In this document: positions 7,525 to 15,512 of the stretch, one piece after another
Position numbering within the stretch: the stretch's first letter is position 1
How the letters are laid out: each line of letters starts with the position of its first letter
From: CAZQHK01 sp964593455
GTDB lineage: Bacteria; Muiribacteriota; CAYSPT01
Length of the DNA stretch: 48,244 nucleotides
NCBI GenBank assembly: GCA_964593455.1
Contig: CAZQHK010000033.1
Coordinates: 1-48,244 of the forward strand
Direction: 5' to 3'
Translations under genes and position numbers: made by a program
The notes under the pieces: generated by a model
Database searches by the model: none
Seen by the model: only the letters and a program-made list of their open reading frames with translations
What the model was told of the DNA's origin: nothing

Positions 7525-9558
7525 CTAGTTTCGTTTAGCAACCTCCCGAAACGTCACCGGTCTTCCCGAAAACAGGGCGATCTTCGAGGCCAGACGCCGG
7601 TATTCGGGAAAATCATTATCTTCTACCTGGGTAATTCTGCGAACATAACTAAACCTGATGTTCAACCGGCCCGGTTGAACCACTCTGTACCTGGCGGTCA
7701 CCTGTCCGATAGCATCATTATAATCAATATCATCCGGCAAAAAAACAGGTTTTAAATTATCCGGGTAGAATACTATTATCTCAGTTTCAGCCTTGAAAGG
7801 AAACCGGAAACACAAAGGATACCGCCGGCCGGGTTCAGCCGGTGGAAGACCGGCCTGGTGCAAACCGGGAATATTCAGGATGTATTTGTCTCCTTTCTTT
7901 TTCAATTGTCCAGGGGAGCGAAACGTCAATCCCATGGTCAACCGCTTAGACATGTCCGTAGGATCGGATACATAATAGTTTATCAAATAAGCCCCGGTAA
8001 ACATAGCGTTTACCGCCTGTGACAAAACCATTTTGAGACGATCGTTGTTAAGTGTGGCAAACTCTCTTCGGTAGCTTCGATCTACCTCGCCACCAGCTGT
8101 ACTGAGAGCCCTGACTTCCACATCGCCCCCCGGAAGAAGTTCCAACTCCAGACGTTCTCTGACGAAATTGTCATCTTCCGAGGATTGAGGAGTTTTGATC
8201 AATCCTGTACATCCCGGCTCCAATGGAAGCACGAACCGGTCCTGGTCTTCTACCGGCAGCGATGGATAAGTAAGCCATTCAGCAAACGGATCCATGAAGA
8301 TCAGTTCTCCGCCGACCTCTGCCAAAACGATGACGTGGTTGAACTGGGAAAGCATTGGACTCTTGACCTGGATCCGCCCGTTTTCCCGGGTACTGATCAA
8401 TCCATGGACTGCTCTCACCCCAATCACTTTCAGCATAGACAGCAGGAGAGAACATTTTTCCAGAGAGGCTCCGTATCCCTGATTGAGCACCCGCTCGGCC
8501 GGGATGAAGTTCAAGCCGTTTTCCACCAGATCAACCTTAATAGGAATGATTTCACGCTGGACGAACTCAAAAACCCGGCAAACTTTTTCTTCCAGGCTGC
8601 CCGCTCCGTCTATCAGGATATTGACCTTATCCGTTACCGAATCCGAGGGCACAACAGCGTTCTGAGCTCGGGGAAGAAATTTTTCGGCAATAACGTTCCA
8701 ACTACCCATGGATGTCACCGTAAGGTACGGGACGATATCCGCATATTGGGGCATATTGGGCTCGCGACTAAGCGGGGTCATCACACCGCTTATCCAGACC
8801 AGCACCCGCCGGCCGTTTAACATCATCCGTTCAGGATGTATCAGTGATTTAAGACGAGTAGTTTTGATGGAGATTTGTTTCTCCCCGGGCACCGCCACCG
8901 CCAGGCAGTTTCTCAGGTACGGAACCAATCCCTGAAGGCTGAACAGAATTTCGAATTCACCCGGTACCAGGGCATTTTTCCGATGAATAATGATCTCGTA
9001 ATCGAGTACACTCCCTGCTTTGCATTCAGGAAATGCAATGACTTGTGTTTTCAATCCCGCGTAAAAGGGAGTGATTTCATAAGGAGCCAGCACCGGCAGG
9101 TTGGCCGGGGAGACTGGCACAATCCTTCCATCAACGGTGATGATTCTGGCAAAGATGAACTCTATATTCTCGACAGCCGCATTGAAGTGTATTTTTATCT
9201 CCAGCATTTCACCGGGATGATCCGTCAACAGTTTGATGGTTTTCCGGGTAAGCGTGTGCTCGGAACCATCGGGATCTACCCTGAGTGCCTTCCCGTCAAA
9301 CAGGAACGCCGAGGCATGTTTGGCTCCCTCTACCGGCCGATACTCCGCCATGGTATTTGCTTCATCGATCAAACGATTCAGATCGTCACTTACCCTGGTG
9401 GGATCGACGCGTTCATCACCGGTGGTAGCAGTTCTTTGCTGCAAATCATGGCCACGGAGAAACGCCTTAAAGTCACCCGGCAACTGGTCGGCTACGGCCC
9501 CGATTCCCCCCAGCACCAGGCTGAAACAAATCAGCGCCATCAGAATTATTCGCCTCAC
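7525..9558 (-). CDS. Exported DUF3857 / transglutaminase-like protein, 677 aa
   Basis: After a basic N-terminus and a hydrophobic segment ending near VAD (signal peptide or anchor), the first ~270 residues resemble DUF3857 and the middle is a transglutaminase-like fold. A Cys-His-Asp triad is visible: Cys369 in ASLEKCSLL, His408 in FNHVIV and Asp423 in FMDPFAEW. DUF3857/transglutaminase proteins are common and poorly characterised; a periplasmic peptidase or crosslinking role is possible. GTG 9558 overlaps the hutI stop as GTGA, the same coupling as between hutU and hutI. ATG 9540 is the alternative start (671 aa). A longer open frame reaches into hutI and is not used. Confidence 0.85.
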   Translation of the reverse strand: MRRIILMALICFSLVLGGIGAVADQLPGDFKAFLRGHDLQQRTATTGDERVDPTRVSDDLNRLIDEANTMAEYRPVEGAKHASAFLFDGKALRVDPDGSEHTLTRKTIKLLTDHPGEMLEIKIHFNAAVENIEFIFARIITVDGRIVPVSPANLPVLAPYEITPFYAGLKTQVIAFPECKAGSVLDYEIIIHRKNALVPGEFEILFSLQGLVPYLRNCLAVAVPGEKQISIKTTRLKSLIHPERMMLNGRRVLVWISGVMTPLSREPNMPQYADIVPYLTVTSMGSWNVIAEKFLPRAQNAVVPSDSVTDKVNILIDGAGSLEEKVCRVFEFVQREIIPIKVDLVENGLNFIPAERVLNQGYGASLEKCSLLLSMLKVIGVRAVHGLISTRENGRIQVKSPMLSQFNHVIVLAEVGGELIFMDPFAEWLTYPSLPVEDQDRFVLPLEPGCTGLIKTPQSSEDDNFVRERLELELLPGGDVEVRALSTAGGEVDRSYRREFATLNNDRLKMVLSQAVNAMFTGAYLINYYVSDPTDMSKRLTMGLTFRSPGQLKKKGDKYILNIPGLHQAGLPPAEPGRRYPLCFRFPFKAETEIIVFYPDNLKPVFLPDDIDYNDAIGQVTARYRVVQPGRLNIRFSYVRRITQVEDNDFPEYRRLASKIALFSGRPVTFREVAKRN

Positions 9559-10868
9559 CTTGCGCACGATACAGGTCTTTCTACCGGGGAGTTCTTCGTC
9601 CACACCACGGCCCCGTCTTTTATAACGGTTATCACGAGATTCTCCCCGAACCGGTACGCCAGGTGGTTCCATGTGGGTGCATCAAGAATTACCATATCGG
9701 CGGTTTTGCCAACCACAAGTGAGCCTATCGCATCCGCCCGGTCGAGCACGAAAGCGGCGTTCACCGTCACGGCATTAAGTGTTTCCGATGGTGTCATCCC
9801 CAACTGCACACAACCCAGATTCATAATCAACGGCAGTGACAGCGTCGGAGATGAACCGGGATTGAAATCAGTGGCCAGAGCCAGCGGTAATCCCGCTTCC
9901 AGAAGACGACGGGCTGGGGCCGGGTCCTCACCGAGAAACAGACCGGTCCCCGGCAGCAGGACCGCTGTGACTCCCGCTTCCGATAAAGCCGTTATGCCGT
10001 TTTGACTGATCTTGAGAAGATGGTCGGCGGACCGGGCCCGGATTTCAGCAGCCAGTTCCGCGCCGCCGGATGGTTCGATCTCATCGGCGTGCAAGCGTAT
10101 CTTAAATCCCAGTTGCCGGGCTTTTTCCAGAAAAGGCGCCGCCAATTCCACCGGAAATACCCTGTTCTCACAGAATATGTCGCAGAACTCGGCCAGAGAC
10201 CGCCGAGCCACTTCCGGAAGCACTTTTTCAGCCATCCATTCAAGGAAAGCAGCCGGTCTATCCTGGAACTCGGGAGGAACAGCATGTGCTCCCATGAAGG
10301 TCGGAACCACATCCACGGGGTTGAGTCGATCAAGCTCGGCAATGACTTGAAGCATCTTCAACTCGGTGTCGTAATCCAGTCCATACCCCGTCTTGATCTC
10401 TATGGTAGTCGTACCCAGTGACAGGGCGGTATCCAACCGTTTTAGCCCGGACGCCACTAATTCATCTCGGGAAGCTTTTCTCGTGGCTCTGACGGAGTTC
10501 AGGATACCGCCGCCGGTTTCCAGAATCTCCAGATAGCTGGCTCCTTCAAGTTTCTTGACAAACTCGCTTGAACGCCAGCCGGCAAAAACCAGATGGGTGT
10601 GACAATCAACCAATCCGGGCACGACCACACCGCCGGCGGCATCAAGCTCCACTCCGCCAGGTAGCATATCTAGGCAAACGCTTACTTCTTTTTCCGAACC
10701 GACAGCTACGATTTTTCCCCGCCGGGCCGCGACCGCCGCGCTTGTTATTTTCCCGACGTCTCGCATCCATCGCCCAATCCGGGGCACAGGAGCTTCCGGC
10801 ACATGGCAGGTAACTACTTCCTGCGCATTAAACACCAGCAGATCGGCTTGTATCTTCCTCGAACTCAC
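9555..10868 (-). CDS. hutI: Imidazolonepropionase HutI, 437 aa
   Basis: HutI hydrolyses 4-imidazolone-5-propionate to N-formimino-L-glutamate, the third step of histidine degradation in the cytoplasm. It belongs to the metal-dependent amidohydrolase superfamily. The metal-binding residues are in place: His90 and His92 in DCHTHLVFAG, His260 in LHADEIEPSGG and Asp334 in LATDFNPG; His194 in FMGAHAVPPE is also conserved. Length is slightly above the usual ~405-420 aa. The GTG start overlaps the hutU stop (GTGA), and the stop overlaps the next start the same way, so the three genes are probably translated in a coupled manner. Confidence 0.97.
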   Translation of the reverse strand: MSSRKIQADLLVFNAQEVVTCHVPEAPVPRIGRWMRDVGKITSAAVAARRGKIVAVGSEKEVSVCLDMLPGGVELDAAGGVVVPGLVDCHTHLVFAGWRSSEFVKKLEGASYLEILETGGGILNSVRATRKASRDELVASGLKRLDTALSLGTTTIEIKTGYGLDYDTELKMLQVIAELDRLNPVDVVPTFMGAHAVPPEFQDRPAAFLEWMAEKVLPEVARRSLAEFCDIFCENRVFPVELAAPFLEKARQLGFKIRLHADEIEPSGGAELAAEIRARSADHLLKISQNGITALSEAGVTAVLLPGTGLFLGEDPAPARRLLEAGLPLALATDFNPGSSPTLSLPLIMNLGCVQLGMTPSETLNAVTVNAAFVLDRADAIGSLVVGKTADMVILDAPTWNHLAYRFGENLVITVIKDGAVVWTKNSPVERPVSCAR

Positions 10869-12535
10869 TCTTTTTCTTTGCTCTCACTTTTCATCATTGG
10901 AATTTTTACGCCCTGCCGGCCGGCGCAATCAATCGCCTGTTGATAACCGGCGTCAACGTGCCTGGCCACTCCCGTAGCCGGATCATTGGTAAGCACCCGC
11001 TCTATTCGGCCGTCCATCATGTCGGTGCCGTCCGCCACCGTCACCTGGCCGGCATGAATGGAATAGCCGATACCCACGCCCCCACCATGATGAATGGACA
11101 CCCACGTAGCCCCCGAAATGGAGTTCAGAAGCGCGTTGAGAAGCGGCCAATCGGCGATGGCGTCCGAACCGTCCTTCATTCCTTCCGTTTCCCGGTTCGG
11201 GGAGGCCACCGAACCTGAGTCGAGATGATCCCGGCCCATAACGAGAGGCGCCTTTACTTTACCGCTTCGAACCAGGTGATTAAACTTGAGGCCGATCTTC
11301 GCCCGCTCCCCGAGGCCAAGCCAGCAAATTCGGGACGGCAGTCCCTGAAACGGGATTTTTTCTCTGGCTAAACGTATCCACCTGGCCAACGCTTCATCCT
11401 CCGGAAACGTTTCCAGCAAGAGGCGGTCGGTGACGGCGATATCTTCCGGATCACCGGAAAGAGCAGCCCACCGGAAAGGACCTTTCCCTTGACAAAACAG
11501 GGGACGGATATATTCGGGAACAAACCCGGGAACATCAAACGCTCTTTCGACTCCGGCCTTCAAGGCTTGCCCCCGCAGATTATTACCATAGTCGAAAGCT
11601 ACCGCGCCACGTTTCTGCATGGACAGGATCGCTTCCATGTGCCGCGCCATGGAGACATATGATCGCTTGATATATTCTTCCGGATTGTTCTCTCTGAGCT
11701 CCAAAGCCTCCTGGAAGGAGATCCCTCCCGGTACATACCCGTTTAGTTCATCATGGGCGGAGGTCTGATCGGTCACCACGTCGGGAATGATACCCCGGAC
11801 CACCAGTTCGGGATGGATATCGGAAGCGTTGCCTACCAAGCCCACCGCCAGCGGCTGTCCGGAGGATTTTGCTTCATCCACCCAGGCCAGACTCTGGTCG
11901 AGAGAATCCGTTATCCGGTCACAGAACCCCTGATTTATCCGCCGTTCAATCCGGGTCCGGTCGACTTCTACATCGAGAATAATACCGCCGTTCATGGTTA
12001 CCGCCAGCGGCTGAGCGCCGCTCATTCCTCCCATTCCGGCTGTAAGTACGAACCGGCCTTTTAAACTACCGCCGAAGTGCTTTCTAGCTAACTCGGCCAG
12101 CGTCTCGTAGGTGCCCTGGATAATTCCCTGGGTACCGATATATATCCAGCTGCCGGCGGTCATCTGGCCGTACATGATGAGCCCCAACGCTTCCAGTTTG
12201 CGGAAGTGATTCCAAGTCGCCCAAGCCGGCACCAGGTTGGAGTTGGCAATAAGAACCCTGGGCGCCTCAGGCGTGGTGGTAAAGACACCTATCGGTTTAC
12301 CTGACTGCACCAGCAGTGTTTCGTTGTTTTCGAGTTCACGAAGCGACCGGACGATAGCCCGGTAGCAGTCCCAATTTCTGGCCGCCCGGCCAGACCCCCC
12401 GTAGACGATGAGATTCCGCCAGTCTTCGGCCACCTCGGAATCCAGATTATTCATCAACATCCTCAGGGCAGCCTCTTGCTGCCATCCCTTGCAGCTCAGC
12501 TTCGGCCCTCTGGGTGCACGCGGTGAGACATTCAC
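10865..12535 (-). CDS. hutU: Urocanate hydratase HutU, 556 aa
   Basis: Urocanase adds water to urocanate to give 4-imidazolone-5-propionate, using tightly bound NAD+ as an electrophile. The glycine-rich AGMGGMSGAQP nucleotide-binding segment lies near residue 170. The family signature DQTSAHDELNGYVPGG is present, as is the conserved cysteine segment FCQGKGPFRWAALSGD. Length 556 equals the family norm. The GTG start at 12535 has GGAGGT eight bases upstream. The gene lies 108 bases after hutH and overlaps hutI by four bases. Confidence 0.98.
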   Translation of the reverse strand: MNVSPRAPRGPKLSCKGWQQEAALRMLMNNLDSEVAEDWRNLIVYGGSGRAARNWDCYRAIVRSLRELENNETLLVQSGKPIGVFTTTPEAPRVLIANSNLVPAWATWNHFRKLEALGLIMYGQMTAGSWIYIGTQGIIQGTYETLAELARKHFGGSLKGRFVLTAGMGGMSGAQPLAVTMNGGIILDVEVDRTRIERRINQGFCDRITDSLDQSLAWVDEAKSSGQPLAVGLVGNASDIHPELVVRGIIPDVVTDQTSAHDELNGYVPGGISFQEALELRENNPEEYIKRSYVSMARHMEAILSMQKRGAVAFDYGNNLRGQALKAGVERAFDVPGFVPEYIRPLFCQGKGPFRWAALSGDPEDIAVTDRLLLETFPEDEALARWIRLAREKIPFQGLPSRICWLGLGERAKIGLKFNHLVRSGKVKAPLVMGRDHLDSGSVASPNRETEGMKDGSDAIADWPLLNALLNSISGATWVSIHHGGGVGIGYSIHAGQVTVADGTDMMDGRIERVLTNDPATGVARHVDAGYQQAIDCAGRQGVKIPMMKSESKEKE

Positions 12536-12643
12536 GTCCCAACACCTCCATTAATGAAAATTTACCGGTGAATCAGACTCAATTAGTACCGCTGCTCACA
12601 TACATTCCAGCCGCCTCTCTATAAAATCAGAGGGCCATGCTGG

Positions 12644-14167
12644 TTACTCGCTCCATACCGGAAGAAGATAGTTTTTCTCAACCAGAAACTTCCGTACCGT
12701 TTCGATATCCCGGTGAACAGGACGGTCATCGGTCAGATGGGGTAACCGCTGCCGGACTTCGCGTTTAAATCGCTCGATGGGTTCCCCCGATTTGAGCGGA
12801 GCCCGATAGTCAAGCGCCTGCACGGCACAGAGTACTTCTATGGACAGGATAAATCCCACGTTCTCCAGGACCTTGAGCAGTTTGGTGGCGCCCACGCCGC
12901 CCATGGAAACATGGTCTTCTTTACCGGCCGAAGTGGGAATGGTGTCCACCACCGCCGGATGCGTAAGCACCTTGTTTTCCGACACCAGGGCTGCGGCCGT
13001 GTATTGGCTGATCATGTACCCCGACTGAAATCCGCTGTTCTCCGCCAGGAAAGGAGGAAGACCGTCGTTGAAAACCGGATCCAGTATTTTATCGATACGC
13101 CGCTCCGAAATACTGCCCAACTCGGACAGCGCAATGGCCAGAAAGTCCAGCCAGAACGCTACCGGCTCTCCATGGAAATTACCGCCGGAAAGCACATCTT
13201 CACTCTCGGGAAAAATAAGTGGGTTATCCGTCGCCGAATTAACCTCAATGGTGATCACACGCCGGGCAAAACGAAGGACATCGCGTACTGCTCCATGTAC
13301 TTGTGGCATGCACCTGAACGAGTAGGAATCCTGAATCTTCTGACAGTCGATGTGCGACCGGTTTATCTCGCTTCCCTCGAGGTAACGCCGTATTGCCCCT
13401 GCACATTCCTCCTGCCCCGGATGCGGGCGGCAGGCATGAATCCGGGCGTCCATGGGAGCAACACTGTCCCGGCTGGCATCCAGACTCATGGCCCCGACCA
13501 GGTTGGACAGGTCGACTATCTTTTCTCCGGCCGCTAACGCCAGAGCGGCTACCGCCGCCATCATTTGGGTTCCGTTGACCAAGGACAATCCTTCTTTGGC
13601 CTGAAGAGCCACCGGTTTCAGACCGGCTTTACGTAAAGCTTCAGCGCCCGGTAGACGCTCGCCGTCAACCAAAGCTTCTCCTTCCCCAATCAGAACCAGT
13701 GTCATGTGGGCCAGCGGAGCCAGGTCGCCGGACGCCCCCACCGATCCCATCTGCGGGATAATCGGATGGACCCGGCAGTTGATCATATCCACCAGCCGGT
13801 GGACTACCTCCGGACGGATTCCAGAAAAACCTTTTGCCAGCGCATTCGCCCGCAGAAGAAGCATACTCCTGACTACCGCTTCCGGAAGCGGGAGACCTAC
13901 CCCCGACGCGTGACTCCTGACCAGGTTAAGCTGAAGCTGTTCCAGTTCATCTCGCTCAACCGGGATACGGCAGAGTCGGCCGAATCCGGTGTTCACCCCG
14001 TAGACAGTGGTTCCCCGATCCAGGATCGTATTTATTATTTCCCGAGAAGCCTCCATCGACGACACTGCCTGGTCGGAAATACTTACCACACTGTCTTTGA
14101 ACACCACATCAACGACCTGCTCAATACTCAGCGAGCTACCGTCTATAACAATAATATTCTCTTTCAT
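12644..14167 (-). CDS. hutH: Histidine ammonia-lyase HutH, 507 aa
   Basis: HutH deaminates L-histidine to trans-urocanate, the first step of the pathway. The Ala-Ser-Gly tripeptide that cyclises to the MIO electrophile is at 145-147 (GSVGASGDLAPLAHM). YGVNTGFG near residues 56-63 is also typical. The start ATG 14167 gives the normal ~507-residue length; the open frame to 14359 is non-conserved. No Shine-Dalgarno sequence precedes the ATG, and a good promoter ends only nine bases upstream, so the message may be leaderless. No formiminoglutamate-degrading gene (hutG, hutF or ftcD) is seen in the window. Confidence 0.98.
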   Translation of the reverse strand: MKENIIVIDGSSLSIEQVVDVVFKDSVVSISDQAVSSMEASREIINTILDRGTTVYGVNTGFGRLCRIPVERDELEQLQLNLVRSHASGVGLPLPEAVVRSMLLLRANALAKGFSGIRPEVVHRLVDMINCRVHPIIPQMGSVGASGDLAPLAHMTLVLIGEGEALVDGERLPGAEALRKAGLKPVALQAKEGLSLVNGTQMMAAVAALALAAGEKIVDLSNLVGAMSLDASRDSVAPMDARIHACRPHPGQEECAGAIRRYLEGSEINRSHIDCQKIQDSYSFRCMPQVHGAVRDVLRFARRVITIEVNSATDNPLIFPESEDVLSGGNFHGEPVAFWLDFLAIALSELGSISERRIDKILDPVFNDGLPPFLAENSGFQSGYMISQYTAAALVSENKVLTHPAVVDTIPTSAGKEDHVSMGGVGATKLLKVLENVGFILSIEVLCAVQALDYRAPLKSGEPIERFKREVRQRLPHLTDDRPVHRDIETVRKFLVEKNYLLPVWSE

Positions 14168-14176
14168 AGTACGACT

Positions 14177-14205
14177 ATAATAGCAAAGCGGCGTTACCAC
14201 CGCAA
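14177..14205 (-). promoter_or_regulatory. Candidate hutH promoter
   Basis: Reading the minus strand: TTGCGG (14205-14200), a 17-base spacer, then TATTAT (14182-14177). The expected transcription start falls within a few bases of the hutH ATG at 14167. Confidence 0.55.
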
Positions 14206-14441
14206 TACTTCCGAAACAGGTTCCCGGCCGGTGAAAATCAAACCGTCCGGGCCGACATCTTTCAGGCCGCAATTCTTTTTCGAAAATAAATACTATAGTG
14301 ACGTTTAATATAAGATTAAAATGACTGTTATATATACCATAAAACACATTTATATTCATTTTTATTTATCTGTAATCACACTAACTATAAAATCCCTATT
14401 ATTAAGCTTTTTTAATAAAATAATAATCCCTTGTCAATTAC
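14206..14441. other. AT-rich divergent intergenic region
   Basis: This stretch separates hutH from the divergent small genes at 14501. It is strongly AT-rich between about 14280 and 14450, with runs of T and A around 14408-14425. I see no gene in it; upstream regulatory sites for both sides are plausible but not identifiable by eye. Confidence 0.5.
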
Positions 14442-14470
14442 TTGACAATAAACCGGCTGCATGCTAGACT
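14442..14470 (+). promoter_or_regulatory. Strong sigma70-type promoter for the two small genes
   Basis: A perfect TTGACA (14442-14447), a 17-base spacer and TAGACT (14465-14470). The predicted start near 14477 leaves a leader of about 24 bases, with AAGGTGG before ATG 14501. Confidence 0.7.
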
Positions 14471-14500
14471 TTTAGCGAAGACGAGAAGGTGGTGACGGTT

Positions 14501-14698
14501 ATGCCAGCTATTGAAGGTTACGGGACCGGTATTCCGAGTTCCGTTCAGGTGACAAACAGCGATAATCCGCAAGCCACGGAAATGGCGAATGCAACAGCCC
14601 AGGCCTCTCCTGAACTTCCCACCACGGAAGACCTCAATGTGGGAAAATCAGATCTGACACTAGAAGGCATCGGCGCCGGTATCGATGCCAGCGCCTGA
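14501..14698 (+). CDS. Small Ser/Thr/Ala-rich protein of unknown function, 65 aa
   Basis: I do not recognise this protein. It has no cysteine, no tryptophan and no membrane segment, is rich in Ala, Thr, Ser, Glu and Gly, and is probably disordered. The C-terminus reads LEGIGAGIDASA. ATG 14501 was chosen because AAGGTGG ends eight bases upstream; GTG codons at 14489 and 14492 lie inside that site. It is the first gene after a strong promoter and is followed 19 bases later by the miniature rod-like gene, so the two form a pair. Its existence as a real gene rests on the promoter, ribosome-binding site and spacing. Confidence 0.6.
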   Translation: MPAIEGYGTGIPSSVQVTNSDNPQATEMANATAQASPELPTTEDLNVGKSDLTLEGIGAGIDASA

Positions 14699-14717
14699 GC
14701 GTTAAGGAGCGATGATC

Positions 14718-14930
14718 GTGGATGGGTTACTCGGTGTAGCCCAGGCCGGGCTTAATAGCAGTCTGGGTAGGCTTAATAAAAGTGCCAGGAACATCGCCGG
14801 CGGCACCACGGCTGATCTGGCGGGTGAAACCATCGAGCAGATCAGCGCCCAGAGAAGTTTCGAGGCTACTGCCAAGCTTATACAGACCGCCGATGAAAAT
14901 CTCGGCACCATCATCGATATCAAACGTTAA
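14718..14930 (+). CDS. Miniature flagellar-rod/hook-like protein, 70 aa
   Basis: The N-terminal part (GLLGVAQAGLNSSL...ARNIAGG) resembles the N-terminal helix of flagellar rod and hook proteins, where an NNIANA segment is usual. The C-terminal part (AGETIEQISAQRSFEA, then AKLIQTADENLGTIIDIKR) closely resembles their conserved C-terminal helix, with AQRAYEAN and TADEMLGTLLDIKR in the family. The whole central domain is absent; the two halves are joined by a few residues. GTG 14718 is preferred because AAGGAG lies eight bases before it; ATG 14712 is only two bases from it. No other flagellar gene is in the window. The role is unknown; a coiled-coil or filament-like assembly is an inference. Confidence 0.8.
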   Translation: MDGLLGVAQAGLNSSLGRLNKSARNIAGGTTADLAGETIEQISAQRSFEATAKLIQTADENLGTIIDIKR

Positions 14931-14950
14931 GATGAACGAACTTCATATTG

Positions 14951-14967
14951 TGTCCGAATACCGGACA
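14951..14967 (+). other. Small hairpin after the rod-like gene
   Basis: TGTCCG, a five-base loop and CGGACA form a perfect six-base-pair stem 20 bases after the stop codon. It is not followed by a clear T-run, so a terminator role is doubtful. Confidence 0.3.
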
Positions 14968-15103
14968 TTCCCCACTCTATATAGTGTTCACCTACAGAGC
15001 ATTTTTTATCTCCACTCGCAGAAAACCCAATTATAATGAGGATTTTAAATATGGTCTGTAATTTGCTATTTAATTTGTATGTATTACCCGTTTTAAAGCT
15101 GGT

Positions 15104-15288
15104 TAGCCCGCATATTTCACGAGTTGTCGTCACGAGGTCGCGAAGTTATGCGTAGCTTCAAGGCACGCGACCAAGCCTTCCGCAGGCGTATCCGTTGCGA
15201 TACGTCGAGGACAGGCGATCGAGCGTAACGTAGAAGATGCGTGCAAATTCGTGGCCGCAGTAGACACACTGGTGAAATATGCGGGTTA
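15104..15288. repeat. Dyad-symmetric hairpin repeat (copy B), ~185 bp
   Basis: The left end has CCCGCATATTTCAC and the right end its complement GTGAAATATGCGGG, both extended by TA. A central palindrome, CGTATC-CGTTGC-GATACG (15187-15204), sits within a base of the midpoint, so the whole element can fold as one long imperfect hairpin. It shares terminal layout and internal blocks (CGAGGT, CAAGGC) with copy A at 37195-37375. It occupies most of the gap between the rod-like gene and the next gene. No protein is encoded. Confidence 0.8.
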
Positions 15289-15326
15289 GTTGTCTCTGCC
15301 TTTTTATACAGGGAGGTATTTTGATT

Positions 15327-15512
15327 ATGAACGGCCACGGAAGAGCCGGCGTTGTTTACTATCCGCATGGCAGCTTCCTGAATAATTTTCTCTCTTTGCC
15401 CTTTTTATTTGGCCCTTCCAATTACCTCCGCATGGTGGTAAAACAGTTTGACAGGCGGGAGCCTTGGTTTATAACATACATATGGCAATGGGGTGTTTTC
15501 TCGTGGCAATAA
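15327..15512 (+). CDS. Possible small protein, 61 aa, unknown
   Basis: An open frame begins at ATG 15327 with GGGAGGT nine bases before it. The product is rich in aromatic residues (a W-x-x-Y-x-W-x-W run near the C-terminus) and resembles nothing I know. It overlaps the promoter and the start of the following cyclic-nucleotide-binding gene, which argues against it. I keep it only because of its ribosome-binding site. Confidence 0.22.
   Translation: MNGHGRAGVVYYPHGSFLNNFLSLPFLFGPSNYLRMVVKQFDRREPWFITYIWQWGVFSWQ
15448..15475 (+). promoter_or_regulatory. Promoter for the cyclic-nucleotide-binding gene
   Basis: TTGACA (15448-15453), a 16-base spacer and TATAAC (15470-15475). Transcription would begin near 15482, which rules out the upstream in-frame TTG at 15464 as start and favours GTG 15503. 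Confidence 0.6.
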
